Assembly (NCBI RefSeq): GCF_008831285.2
Contig: NC_045148.1
Coordinates: 5,208,001-5,272,000, forward strand
Length of the DNA stretch: 64,000 nucleotides
Origin: Nymphaea colorata
Lineage: Eukaryota > Streptophyta > Magnoliopsida > Nymphaeales > Nymphaeaceae
Direction of reading: 5' to 3'
A program made the translations under genes and the position numbers. Position 1 is the stretch's first letter. Each line of letters opens with the position of its first letter. Shown here one piece after another: positions 36,035 through 49,600 of this stretch. The notes under the pieces were generated by a model, which worked only from the letters and a program-made list of their open reading frames with translations, had not been told where the DNA came from and made no database searches.

Positions 36035-39000
36035 TTACACAGTGACAGGGACGGCTTCATCAAGAGCCAGAACTCCAGGAAGAACCTTCCCTTCCAACAA
36101 CTCCAAGCTAGCACCACCTCCTGTAGAGATGTGGCTCATCTTGTCTGCAACTCCTACTTTCTCAACTGCAGCAACCGAATCTCCACCACCTATGATTGTT
36201 GTCACTCCTTTGCCACTCAGATCCGCAAGTTGCCGAGCAATGGCCTAATTTTTCAGAAAAGAAACATGTCAACTTCTGATAAAAAATAAGATAGAGAGAG
36301 ATTTATGTTAACATTGCTGTTGCAGTAGGAGAGGCGCGAAGGTCACTAGGACAAGGAAATACCAATAGCATCTCAGACACTATAATTAGTTATTTCATAC
36401 CTCAGTTCCCACTGCAAATTTGTCAAACTCAAAGACTCCCATGGGACCGTTCCATATTACTGTCTGAGTAGTGTCCAATGCCTCACTAAAAGTCTTGATG
36501 GAGTCAGGACCAATATCAAGTCCCATCCAACCATCAGGGATCGCAGAAGCTGGAACAGTCTGAACAACAAACAGTAAATCAGAAGGCAAGTAAATAATAT
36601 GATTTCAGAGAAACTACTCTTTTTAGTTGCCAGTCACAAATACCATTGGTGCTTTGGCATGGTAACAAAAAGATATATCAAAACAGTCCCTATACTCTTA
36701 TGCATAATTATCAGGCCTTCTATTTGTAGAATTCCACATTGCAGAAATCATTCATCTCTATTGGCAAGTTTTCTCAAAGCTTTACTTAAAGAACAAACAT
36801 ATAAATATGAACAGACAAAATTATGAAGTTATGGGTTTTCTACTATTTTCTGAAAATAATATTAATAGAAATTCAAAATAGCATTTAAAAATCTCAAAGA
36901 GACAAAAATTATGAAAAGAGATACATTTGAAGAACATCTGACAAAGGACCTTTTTCAGAAGGAGAAGGAAGCCGTGTTTATGAGTTCACAAGTTTCTCAA
37001 AATATCATAATATTTAACAAATAAAAAATGTTTCTTTTTGTTAGGCTATCATATTCCAAAATGTTTTTAAAACATTGGAGATATTTTTGTGACAAAGTAT
37101 TATACAAATCTTTCCACATCTCAAAATTTCCACTATATAAGCTAAAATTCCATATTCTCCCAACATTGTGAAAGGAAAACCATTTCTAGGTAGTTGCTGG
37201 AGAAACATCTCTTGCCAAGAGAAACACTAACAAGGTTTGTGACACTTGCCACAGGAATAGACATAGTCTTGAATCTGGAAGCAGAACAACAACAAACCTT
37301 GCTGTTGGCATCAGGAGCAAATTTGTCAGCAATAACAACATCAGTGGGCAACAAGAGAGATACTCCTTTGGCTTTGGCTTTCTCAAGAAGTGTGGTTGCA
37401 AGATCGAGCTTATCCTCTTCCACTAGTGACGATCCCACTGAAAGACCTTGTGCCTTGTAAAATGTGAAGATCATTCCTCCACCAAGAAGAAGAATATCAA
37501 CCTTTTCCAATAGCGACTCAATCACTCCTATCTTCGATGACACCTTTGAACCTCCAACAATGGCAGCAAATGGTCTCTTGGGATTTGAAACAGCACCAAC
37601 AAGATAATCCAGCTCCTGAAACAAGGCCATGCATTATTCCATGAATCAGAATTTCAATAGGTGCATTTTCTTCCAATATTTTGACGTAAGAAAACAAATC
37701 AATGCAGACTTGATAATAACAGTATGTTGCAATTGCGGCAACGATACCTTCTGCAAAAGGAATCCAGCCACTGAAGGCTTCAAGAACTTTGTCACTCCCT
37801 CTGTTGAAGCATGAGCTCTATGTGCAGTACCAAACGCATCATTTACATACAGATCTGCAAGTGAAGCCAGTTTCTTGGCAAACTCTGGATCATTTTTCTC
37901 TTCTTCCTTGTAAAACCTGACATTTTCTAGAAGCAAAACAGTTCCATCTGGAAGTGCAGCCACCTGCTTCTCTACTGCTTCACCAATGCAGTCATCAGCT
38001 TTGTCAACCTGATCATTGAATCGACAAGAAAAATTAGAACCACTAGAAGCAAATACCAGAATGAGCAACCTTGTGATAACTAAGTATAGGGACAAACCTT
38101 AATACCAAGGAGTTCAGACAACCGGGGGACAAGAGGGTTCAAGCTGTACTTTGGTGTGACACCTTTTGGACGTCCCTGAGCACAGAAGGCTTGCAAAATT
38201 ATTAATTGTCCATTTGCAGCACGAATAATAATAATCTTTATTGTCTTAGAGCAATAAACATAGAGGAGAAAATTTTATGGAATTAAAACATGCATGGAAA
38301 AGTGTAGAGGAGATTTGACAGAAAGACATGGCAACATAAAGACACATACACGCTTATCCATGTAATTTAGATAAGACCGCCACTGAACAGAGACCCCAGT
38401 AAATCATAACATCACATAAAATGCATTCATGACTAAACAGAAGAACAACAGATGATGGCATTGTTGAAAACACAATAAGGGAGATTGCAGTGAAGTCAGA
38501 AATGGGTGCACAGGATCTGATTTGGAAAAACAAAGAGACCATCCGACAAATTTGATACATTTGCATAAAATTCAGCAAGTAAAGCCCGAAAATTTAGACT
38601 GCAACCTAAGGAGAACAGTCCATCCATAAAGAAACGCGCAACTTGTGCAATGAACATTGTCTATCCAATGTGAAATTGCCGAGAAAAAGGAAGAAACCAC
38701 CGAGAAATTTGACGCAGAATCCAACAAATCAAACCGAAAAAATCAGAGGGTATCCTAATGGAGCACATTCCATCAATACTCTCACAAATGAATTATTTAA
38801 CTACTGAAAAGCGCAGAGAATTGGACATGAGAGGTGCTTACCAGATGGCTGGAGAGAATGACTTTGGCGCCATTTGAGATCAAATGCTTGATGGTCGGAA
38901 CCGCAGCTCTGATCCTCGTGTCATCGGTGATATTCTGGTTCTCGTCCAGGGGAACGTTGAGGTCCGCCCGGACGAAGACCCGCTTCCCCTTCAAATCTGC

Positions 39001-39288
39001 AGCGGAGAGATCGCCGACGCTCTTCTTAGCCATTGAGACGACGAGGCCGCGGGCTGGCAGACCAGAGCGAATGGGAGAGCGGATGGCGGCGAGGAGGGAG
39101 TCGGCGGAATCGGAGGCAGAGAAGCGGAGGGAGGAAGGGGAGAGCGGGGAGGAGCGGAGGCCACGTCCCGCAAGGGGCTTGGACCAAGAGAGAGACGAGG
39201 AAGCCCTTGAAGAGGAAGAGGAGGAGGAAGAGGAGGCTGCGGCGGCCTTGAGGGCAATGTGGGATGAAGAAAGGGTAGCAGAAGCCAT
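36035..39288 (-). CDS. PGK: Phosphoglycerate kinase, chloroplast form
   Basis: Catalyses 3-phosphoglycerate + ATP to 1,3-bisphosphoglycerate + ADP, the second step of carbon reduction in the Calvin cycle. Exons: 38842-39288, 38098-38175, 37748-38008, 37298-37615, 36401-36559 and 36035-36244; all phase 0, GT-AG, 490 residues. Residues 1-85 are Ser/Ala-rich with a serine run, a chloroplast transit peptide; the mature part starts near [23 protein letters not shown] motifs are in order: [133 protein letters not shown] and [14 protein letters not shown]. No catalytic motif is broken. Plastid targeting is inferred from the N-terminus and full length. Confidence 0.96.
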
Positions 39289-40277
39289 GGCTGACAATAC
39301 CTTGAGGACTCGCACTCTGGTTCTCTCTCGATCGAGTACTACTACCTCGGCTTGTGAATTTGGTTTATGTGGGGAGGCAGGTTGTGGGTGTGGGGACGAG
39401 AGGGAGCCGCGTGTGGACACGGGCGCTTGATGAGGGTTGCCTCTTATCGACGTTGTGAGGCAGAAATTCAGATCGTCATCGGCATCACCATTGTCACCGC
39501 CGTCTCTCTCTCTCTTTCTCACATGTGGAGTCACTCACCAGCTTTCGATGCCGCAAATTAAGTACCCCTCTCTCTCTCTCCTCTCTCTACACCAAGTGAT
39601 GATAACGGTATATACTTGCTTTTAAGGCCTCAAATTATTTACCCCTCTCTCTCTTTCTCTCTTATTTCCCATTTTATCGGCCCTCTCTCTCTTTTTCTCT
39701 CTCTCTCTCTCTCTCTCTCTATACCAAGTAATGGGTAGCATAACTGATAAAGCTGTGGTTTCTCTATCAAGTGATGCGTAGCATAACAGATTAAATTATG
39801 TTAACAGATTAAATTGTATAGCACCTTGACACGATTGTAGAGGATACTATATTAAGGTGTTGAGATTGTATTGAGAGTTTGTTGATTTAGGTTGAAGGCT
39901 GTTGTTCTTGAAATTAATGTATATAATTCTCTGTGAAGTTTTTGTATATAGATAATATGTCCGTGAAGTTTTTGCACATAGGTAATATGTCAACATGCAT
40001 ATACTACATAAATCTCCCAATAAAAGCACTGACGTGCACATGTTTGCATTTGCGGTCTACATAGAAATAACTTAAGCTGGTGAGTTAGTCAAAAACCTAA
40101 TCATCAGTTTAATTCCTATTGGTACCATTCCTTTGTTGTAGTTGATGGGTATTTCACTTTCCCCTCAAGTCCCAAAGCAACGCTATCCCAGGCATAAGAG
40201 GAAAGAGGTGCAGTTACTCATGCATTGAATCACTAGAGTAAAAATACACCCACACACTTGCCTTGGTGGCCTCAAAT

Positions 40278-40335
<58 letters not shown>

Positions 40336-42559
40336 ATATATATATATATATATAGCATAGGGACAGACTTTGTACCGTGGTCGTGAAACTGCTCGAGGAC
40401 AACACTATTGAAAAAGTTGGTATTTCTAAGGAAAATATAAGCTCTCTCACTTCGTCCAGTGGAATACATGGATTTAACATGATTTGTATGTAAAAATCAA
40501 TCCTACTCGGAAATAAGAAAAACGATTTATCTATCGAACATCGTAAAAATCATAGCCCGTTTTTTATGTAAAAATGAGGTAAAAGAACCCAGAACGTTTT
40601 GAATAGTCAAGACAACAGGATTATCTACATACCAGGAACCCTATATTTGTTATACACGGCGGAGTGAATCAAAGAACCATAAAATGATGCACAGCGAATC
40701 ATCCCACTGAAACTTTCAGAACTCATCCATAACTCAGTTGCAGGGTCGCTTGATCCCATTATCGACAGAAATAGCATACTAGAAACTCATGCCCCAGCTA
40801 CTAGTGGATCTTAAGTACGGGTACTTGGAGATTGCAAGTCCATTGTCAAAGAAATGAATCATTTCGTCTTCTTCCTGCACAATTGGCCTCCTACCGCATG
40901 TCCAACTAATTTCATGGCATTTTTATTTGAAGAATTAGAAGCCCTTTTATTGCCTCAACAGAGAGAAGGAAGAAGATCGAGACAGAGATAGAAAGAGCGA
41001 GAGAGAGGGAGAAAGAAGAAGAAGATGAAGAAGAAGAAGAAGAAGAAGAGAGAACCTGCAATAACCACAAGAGAAACAGTAGACATGCCAAGTGCTCCAA
41101 AAGCACGTAAACTTACAGCCTTCATGCTAGCATCCCGTCGAACTCAGTCCAGATTCTGATTTCACCAAATTGGAGTGATTTTCTAAAAACCAAATTCGAA
41201 ACAATACCAGCTTAAGATCGGACATTAGTTCCAAGTTTGAACAGATATGTCGGATTCACTGGGTTCAGATTTGACTTGATAATTAGATACATCCGACGGA
41301 TTGACATGTCTACCATCTGAAACCATCTCTTTACTCCTTAAATTAGATGTGGGCATAGGGAAATATTTTATTCAGGAAACAGAGGCCTTGAAAGTCGATA
41401 AATTAATCGAATAGATCCCTACACTTCCTTACTCAAGTATTATCACACGGAGGACCATAGTTCCCCAGCTTGTTCATTGACAAAAATAAGAAAGAGAAAC
41501 GTTGGCAAAAATTTGGCAAGGAAATGCAAGAGGAAGAAAATCAAAAGCTTACATTGTTCTCATATCTCGAACGGTTGCCGTTCCAAGACATGGTCACCCT
41601 CTGTAAAGAATTTGCCACCATCTATCCATCTTCAATTAGGTTGCTGGTCAGATCCTAAAGGAAACCAAACAAAATTCTGTACTGCTGTGAGCTTGAGCTA
41701 AAGCAAGAACTCTTCAAAGATTCATCAAAGCAACACGAGCTGCCCTTTCTGCCTTTTCTCAGAGTCCATGATGCACCTGATGGCAAACCTTAATGGCTCT
41801 AGGTTGATATGCACCTATCAGCAAGGTAAAAGCTCCAATGGCCTGATTATGGAAGGTTGTGATCACGCTGCACCCTGAATCCAGACTCAATAGAAGAGTA
41901 GAGTCCTCCTGAACTGAAAATTTAGTGTAACAGAATTTAGCTGAGAATTTTCTCTTTTTGCGATGAAAACCAGTAGCACTTTTCAGGCATGCAAAAGCAG
42001 CTAAATTCATAGTAGCAGTTCCACAAACCTATCAACCTAAACTACCACTCCAAGACCTCTAATCGACAATTCAGCAATTAAAAATGTCTTAGAAAATCAG
42101 CTACCTTCGTACTCCAATCCTCTGCTACTTCGTAGGGTGCTGGAATCCGGTTCAGTGAGGTTTTCAAGAACCATAGTCGCCAAAAGAACGTAAATCCTGC
42201 TAAGAGTCCAACCTCTATCTAGAAAAATAGGCTCGAATCAGTTGAAGGTTGGCATATTCAACAACTAACCAAAACCAAACATCTATGCTGCTGAAACAAG
42301 AATAGTTCACAATACCGTGAACAAGTAGGTTCATTAAGCAGCATGAGATAAACATTCATTTAAAGTTCTTGCCCATACTTGTTAAAAAGGACATGACTAC
42401 CTCGTCATTTATCATCATCAAGCTCCATAACCACCTGCATAAGTGGAATTAACTAAACGGATTTTCCCCCCTTTAATCACTTATAGTGTGACATGATGAT
42501 ACTCATTACTACGAAAACATAATGATTATGGACCTAAAATTAGCTCACCTTACCATGCA
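39289..42559. other. Intergenic region between DCAF4-like and PGK genes
   Basis: The first 400 bases should hold the PGK leader and promoter; they are rich in CT tracts (39505-39530, 39570-39595, 39640-39720). A minus-strand TATATA at about 39610 is a weak TATA candidate. A GAAGAA-rich patch at 40965-41055 and a TC/TA microsatellite follow. A minus-strand hydrophobic frame beginning MKAVSLRAFGALGMSTVSLV (about 41123 down) runs into the CTT-repeat translation and is not convincing. Confidence 0.45.
40281..40355. repeat. (TC)n-(TA)n microsatellite
   Basis: About 25 TC dinucleotides (40281-40331) are followed by TG and about ten TA dinucleotides. The minus-strand open frames across it are translations of the repeat. 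Confidence 0.95.
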
Positions 42560-45500
42560 TCATGAACCATGGATGTAAAACAGACCCTCAAGGGACCCGA
42601 GCCAGGCTGCCCAGCTATGAGTGAGCTCCGAAGATTCCATTTCAAACTCTACTCCATTTGATACAGGTAATTCTGCAGGAATGGATATATCTCCTCATAA
42701 TTTACTAACATCAAATATAGGACACAACCTATCAATTTTTCACACGTGAAGAATAAAGGTCAAGATTGGGTACCATCGCTAGCAGATAAGACACTTTCAT
42801 TCTGCGGCCAGCACATTGCCACAACTGGAGAAGAAGAAATTCTTGAGCCATAAAGAATCTCCCCTGTCTTAATGTTCCAGATACGCATACAACAGTCCTC
42901 TCCTCCTGGACAAATACACTAGATCAATTCACTAGATGCCATGCAGACAAATGAAAATGCATTAAAGAGTACTTGCCGGCCAAAAAAAATGTTTCTGTTG
43001 GATCAACACCAATATGCAAACGGCTATGGGAATTCACATGGCCTTCATAATGATGAACAGCACCTCGTTGAAGAAGACGTGAATCAAACAAGCCAAGCTG
43101 TACACCAGACACAAGCATCTCTTATGAGTTCCCTGAAACCAATTACATATTGAAGCATCTACAATCGCCATCTTACAAGGAGCACCCAGAAACATGAGAT
43201 ACAATTCATAACTGCAAGCAATTCCAATTGAGTCAGCCACACAGCACGATGAGAACTGAGAAGAAAAACTGTGTCTTAGCTAAAGGAAAAGTTTCAGAAA
43301 CTGTATTTCCAAAATAGAAATAGACAAGAGAACGCTCTCGTGCAGACCACAGGCAATCATGAATTTATAGAAAATATGTCTGTGTGCGTATTATACTTAG
43401 AAATATCACCAATATTTTGAAAATAATGTGTTTTTATCAACAAACTGAAGAAATTTTTCTTGTACAAAATATATCACAAGAATAAATATTACTATAACAA
43501 ATGTAACATTTCTGTTGAAAAAAGACTTACTGACGCACCTTTAGAAATTTTAGAAAGTAGAAAAACTGTAAAGAAAATAAAAGGGCACCTTAGGTATTCA
43601 AAATATTAGGTATAAAAAACCAAATGCGTTATTAAGTGTGCCTTGCGTGAAGAATGAATCACTCGTTTAGGCATGCATAAGTTTTTATTTTTATGTTCAA
43701 TTGACAACTTGGCAAAATAGTATGACTTATGAACTATATAGCTAACTTATGCATATGGTTATTTAGTTGTTATTGGTAATCATTTTGTGCTACTTGTTAT
43801 TCGCTTGTCCGTTGGTTGTTACACAACTTGCATACTACTTGTTTAACTAACAAAACTTTTCTTCATTTACTGACTTACCTTTACATTTCTTATGTCTTTT
43901 TTTTAGTTTTACACATATTCTAATCCAATTTTTAGTCTCTTTTCCTTTTCTTTAATGAAAATTACCCAGATTTCCCCAAAAAAAAACAATTGTGCTGAAA
44001 AAAATGTCCAAATGTTGTGTGTGCATGCCATAGACACGTGCAGTCCTGACCCTACCACATTTTGGACCACCAACTCGAGTGCCTTCTTCAGCACACTTTA
44101 AAAAATTCTTACTAGGTGGACAACGATTATAAGGGAGCACATCGAACAAGAGCCCTGACCATATCCACTGAGTTAAAGCACATGAGGCTAAGAATTAGGA
44201 AAGGCAAAGAAGAGAAAGACATTAATAGTATCATTGATCAAGGTTCTAGTGTCCCTGAAAATCTTACATAGCAAAAGGACAAAAAAACTAACCGATCCAT
44301 CCATCGAGCTTGCTAAAAAGTAATGGCCATACGAATAAAGAGAAGCCAAGCTGCAAGAAGATAGGCTTAGATCAAAATAATAAAGACAATTAGATGCACT
44401 TAATTAAGCTAAGCATAACACATCATTTACCTACAAACAGCTGAGGGCATGAATGCTGCCCCAAGGGGCCTCACATCTCCTTTAAGCTGCGAAGTTACAA
44501 CAAGAAGTTGGCCATCACCAAAAGATTTATTTCACATGGTATGGGTGGAAAACAGTTGAAAAGAAAAGCTTATTATGAGAGCCTTGCTGAAACTGACCCA
44601 AAGAATACCATTACCCTATTTTCACTACAACAAGGATCTCCAGGTCAACAAGCACCCTGGACAAGCTAAGGGTCCTTGGGAAAGCTACTGCACTTCCAGC
44701 TTGTTTATGACCTGTATCACTGTATGTTTGTGAGCAGAACCTGTGCCACAAGTATTGCACAAGATTCCCATGCATAGTGAGTCCAGTAACCAGAACCAGA
44801 GATACCATAAGTACATCCCTCGTGCTCAATCTTCGAGTTTCATTTAAAAAACAAATTCACAAAAGAACTTGCATAATAATCTACCTCAAGAACTTAATCA
44901 TCTTAGGTCCAAATTCCATATGATAAATAGAAAACTCGTTTTCGAAGCCAAGCTAAACGGACAAATGAACAGTTTTGCCTCATTGATAATTTACATGTAT
45001 ACATTTGTATGTATGCATGCACGTATGGGTGCAATTTATGCAGATCTTTTTATTAAGGACCTGATTCCATCAATGTCCAATAAATGCACATAAACTACGT
45101 ATGCACATGCACATGAATATGACTAACAATTTTACCCGTCTTACCCAGGTCCTGAGGTTCTTAGAAACTTGTAACCCATGATTTGACTTCTGATCCATTG
45201 ATGACCATGCTCTACTAAAGTTGTCAAGAGAATTCAAATGCCTTTGGCGAATGTCCATAACTATAATTGCTCCATTTCTAAGGCCACATAAAGCAACGTT
45301 TCCCTGCAATCAGAAAAACAAAGATATTTAGCCAACCACAGGGGGACATCCATTTTTACTGCCTCAGTATTCCTTAAATGAGGAAGAACTTAAGCTATGC
45401 AATGAAAAATAAAAAACGTTTCCGATGCTCATTCAGGATGAAGTTTGATATGCAAACACATTTGACATGACAAGTTCGCATGGAACAAAGAACCTCTTAG

Positions 45501-46606
45501 CAAATACACTAATATATCATACTTTCAGAATGCCTATAAACCAAACAATTGATTAATGCAATAACAAGTTGCTCATGTGGAACAAGTCAAAACACTCTTG
45601 ATGCTGCCATTTTCCTTTTCGACAAACAAAGTACCGAATCAAGCAAACAAAGAAAGCAAAGGGAGAACATTGATGATGTAATCAACTAATGCATATAGAT
45701 ATACTATTTAATTTGAAGTTCTTGAAAGGAAATACCGAATGGTCAAACTGCAGAGAGAGTATATCACTTTTAGTCCGACAAATCCATGACAACTCTTGTC
45801 TTTCCAAGTGCAGTAAAGCAGCTCCTCTATTTGTCCCTATCCAATGAATCACAATAGAATTAATAATACAAAAACAATTGCTTACCAAACATATGCTCCT
45901 GCACACGAGCGAAGCAAGAAGTGAACTTGGTACTGTTACTAGGATAAACCAAATTTGAAATCTAATTATAATCATGAAAAATTTAAGTGAGAACCTACTC
46001 CTTTTCATTGTTTCAGTTGTAAAGTTCATGGCCTACCTTGGCTAGCTTTCTATTAGTTCCATGTAGCAAATACAAAATCTTGATCACAAAAAATCTTAAA
46101 GAGTTTTCAGGTTCTCACAAGAAAACTTGAGTCTTGACATAGTGGGGACTAAGCTGTCAAAACCAGAAGTTGGACATAGGCTGTTAAAGGCCCTAAAAGC
46201 ATTAGTTAGGACTTATAACTAGTTACTCCCAATCAATCCAAGTCAATTGACCATATTACATATATAGTCACAAATACTGTTTCGTTGTTTTGAACAATGA
46301 AGTTTTTCTTGGGTATAATGTGACGGGCTTCAAAAATATGGGAAAAAACGGTATTTTTTTAAAATTTAAAAACTAAAAATGGGAAAAATAAATAAGTGAG
46401 CAAAAAATAATGCAAAAATCAAAAGATAAGTAGATTTGCAACAAATAAAAAAAAACTGTTGGGAGATTTGGCGTTAAAAAATGAAAAAAAAATAAAAAAA
46501 GGTGAAAAAAATGCGTTTTTTTTAAAAAAAAAAACGTGTTTCTTTTAAGTTTTAAACGGCATTTCATTTCGCGTTTTTTTCGAAAATAACGTGTTTTTTG
46601 TGACCA

Positions 46607-46640
<34 letters not shown>

Positions 46641-49600
46641 CCATTTCGCATTTTAAACAGTGAGGTTTTTCTGAGATATAATACTAAGGCTTGAAAAAAA
46701 CTGGAAAAAACAGAAAAAGTTTTTTAAAAATATAGAAATCCTTAAAAATTAGGGAAAAATAAAATAAATGACAAACTAATAAGGCAACATCAAAAAATAA
46801 GTAGATAAGTAACAAATAGGAATTAGAAAATGGAAACAAACAGTTTGGCATTTTTTCTGTTTTATTCGGCTGATTTATTTTTTGCATTTTTACACGATAT
46901 ATATATATATATATATATCATCCTTGGATTTCTCCAGCTGGGTTCAGATGGAGAAATCATTTGGCCTCTCATAGCACACTGCCCGATGCATTCTGCCCGA
47001 TATGCATCGAGCAGCCGTGATTAGACATAGATGATTTCACCTCCTTTGTATATACACATACATATATATAAAACGGAAGCATATATAGCTCTACAAAAGT
47101 TACATAGTTGACCAACTTTACTAGTCAACTAGTTTGACCAACGAGTTGATAACTGACTTAACCATCAGACCAATTAGGATTTGACTACAAAATATGGGGG
47201 CAGTACCAAAGTGCTTCACTCACGTCACACAGACATGCCTAGAAGGACGCCATACCCATGTCAACATGGTTGGCATTGGATGCAGGTACGAGACATGGAA
47301 GATACATATTATTATTTCTGTTAGAATATTTTCATAGATTATATGTACATATACAGTTGTGTCCCTACCGAAGTTTTTTTGAAAAATGCTCCGCACAGGA
47401 GTATGCACCCACACCCATGTGGCATTCACAAATGTTCCTTGAAACACAAGTTATGAAGACCATATCTTCTAAAATATATTAAATCCAATTAGAAAAAGCA
47501 CACTTATTTGTGGCTACAAGAACAAAAGGAAGGATTAGCAATTACCAATTTCAAAGTTCACCTATAAGATTGTTCCTGACTAGAAGAATGAAAGGAAGAT
47601 GCAATAAAATAGATAAGATTGTGCAGAAGAATGAAAGGAAGATAGAATAAAGTACAAAGGAAGAAAGGTCAAACACAAAATAAATATTAAATATTCTCAT
47701 ATTGATAAAAGGAAAAGTTACTTGATGTATTACAAATTTACAACTGACGATTCAAAACCATCCAGTGCTAAAAAATGGAACTTCTGCATACCAATTATAG
47801 CTTTTGTACCATCACAGTTGCTATCAGCAGACCAAATTGTACAATTGGTAGAAGCAACCTTGACCAATCTACTGTGAAGTGATGAAACATCTTGATGAAG
47901 ATCCAATGGCTTAGCAAAATCTAGAACATATACAGATCCACCAGATCCTCCAGATCCAAGACTAGACACCCTTTCCCAAAAGTCAAAGTGTAACAAATGC
48001 ATAGAACTGGAACACGAAAAAAGAGGACATCCATATGGAAAGGTGAGACAAACAAAAGCTCAGCCTGTCAATCAGAAAAGACGAAATTGGAAGAATGAAC
48101 CAAATCTCAAAGGATACAATGCACATGAATGATTAGATGAAAACTGATCATTTGCTGAAGATAGCATCTTCTTCCTTCTTGTTATGCAAGAGACACTGGA
48201 GAATAATGGTATTACATAGCCCTCACAAGCCCTTATATATTCAGGCCTTCCTCCATCCTGAAGAGCTCTATGAGGCCTCAGGCAAACTGGCGTACGTGCT
48301 GTTGCAGAACCAAGATGTCCAAATTTTCCCACTTCATAAATGCTGTAAAGTTGAAAACATCACATGTGACAATCTACTCCAGCCTCTAGGAAAACAAGCT
48401 AAATGGTTCAAGAAACAATGCTCAAACATGAAAATTTATGTGCCATTTATGACCTATCGATCATGCACTGTATGATTTTAAACGTTAAATCACAATACTA
48501 ACATAAAGATACTTGTTAGTAAATAACAATTGCTATGTAAAGCTAGACTTGCTTAGTTACAAATATATTATGTGCTTATTCTAAGAAGGAATGTGGTTAT
48601 TTTTAGTTATATGTTAACACCGAAGAATGTTCACTGATCACTCTAATCCTTTCAAGTAACAAAGTCAACTCATTGACCCATACATCAACTGTTTGGCAGT
48701 ATGAGACCGAGTCACTGAGTCTGCCAGGAGGTATGCTGTCCCTTTCATAATTTTTTTTAACCATTTTTTTCTCAGATTTATATTCGGTATAACTGTATTC
48801 ACTTTTCTCTTTAGCAGATGTCCTGAATGAATGGAAACATGCAAGACTAGAAAGCAACATACGCTTTGTCGACTATACATAGTCCAAAAACTATCCTATT
48901 CCTAGCAAGGTGCTATCTGATCCCATGTTCAAGCTTGTGAAAGCTGCAACAGTTTGAAAACCACCTTTTAGTTGCAATAGTTCAGAACCAATGGAATATA
49001 CTGATCTCATTCCTTTCTTTACAGCATTCCTTGTCTCCGGGGTAAAGCAACATACTGTACAGCCTCATAAGACACATTCAACATTGATTGACTTCCCTTT
49101 TGTAGCAAGAGATATACATCTAACGAAGACATGTACATCAAATCTTCACAGGCACACAACACATTACAGAGAAGCAAGAGTAAGCTAGTCCTCGCCTGAT
49201 GGAACCAGCCATATTGCCCATAGCTAGAATTCCTGTTCTCTTTTGTCCTTCCGATGTTTGAACAAAAGAAGTAAAGTGCTCCATGGAACTGTCTACAATG
49301 CCATCAGTCCTTCGGTACTTCCACACCTACAATATTTAATGCAATAAAATTGTTAAATGACCAACAAGCATGAAACAAGAGGAAATAAAAAAATTAAAAA
49401 AGAAAGAGAAAAAAAAATCAACACTCATAAACAGCCAAAATAACTACGAAAAGACACAAAAAATAGTTCATGACTCACGAAGTAAAATGTACTTGGATTT
49501 CTAGCAATAATTTAGAAAAATATTTACAAATCCACATTCCACAGTTTTTCATACAGGATGAATCTGCAGTAACAGAAGTGTCATTGAAGCTAGTCATTGT

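Noticed and set aside
38834-39430. Long plus-strand open frame (198 codons) overlapping the first PGK exon
   Set aside because: It is the antisense shadow of the GC-rich Ser/Ala transit-peptide exon; its Glu/Arg runs come from the complementary serine codons.
40272-40480. Minus-strand frames with ERERER runs
   Set aside because: Translation of the TC microsatellite.
44622-44830. CACTACAACAAGG within DCAF4-like intron 7 as a transposon end
   Set aside because: No subterminal repeats follow and no opposite end was seen; a short chance match.
48004-48058. Exon 5 of the DCAF4-like gene starting at GTTCCAG|TTCTATG
   Set aside because: It would need a phase-2 donor that exon 4 lacks. Starting at 48058 keeps the frame (FVCLTFPYGCPLFSC) and pairs with the GTGAGG donor at 48226.
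49138-49195. Continuation of DCAF4-like exon 3 to the GT at TCTCT|GTAATG
   Set aside because: That donor is in phase 0, but exon 4 needs phase 2, so the WD40 protein frame would be lost.
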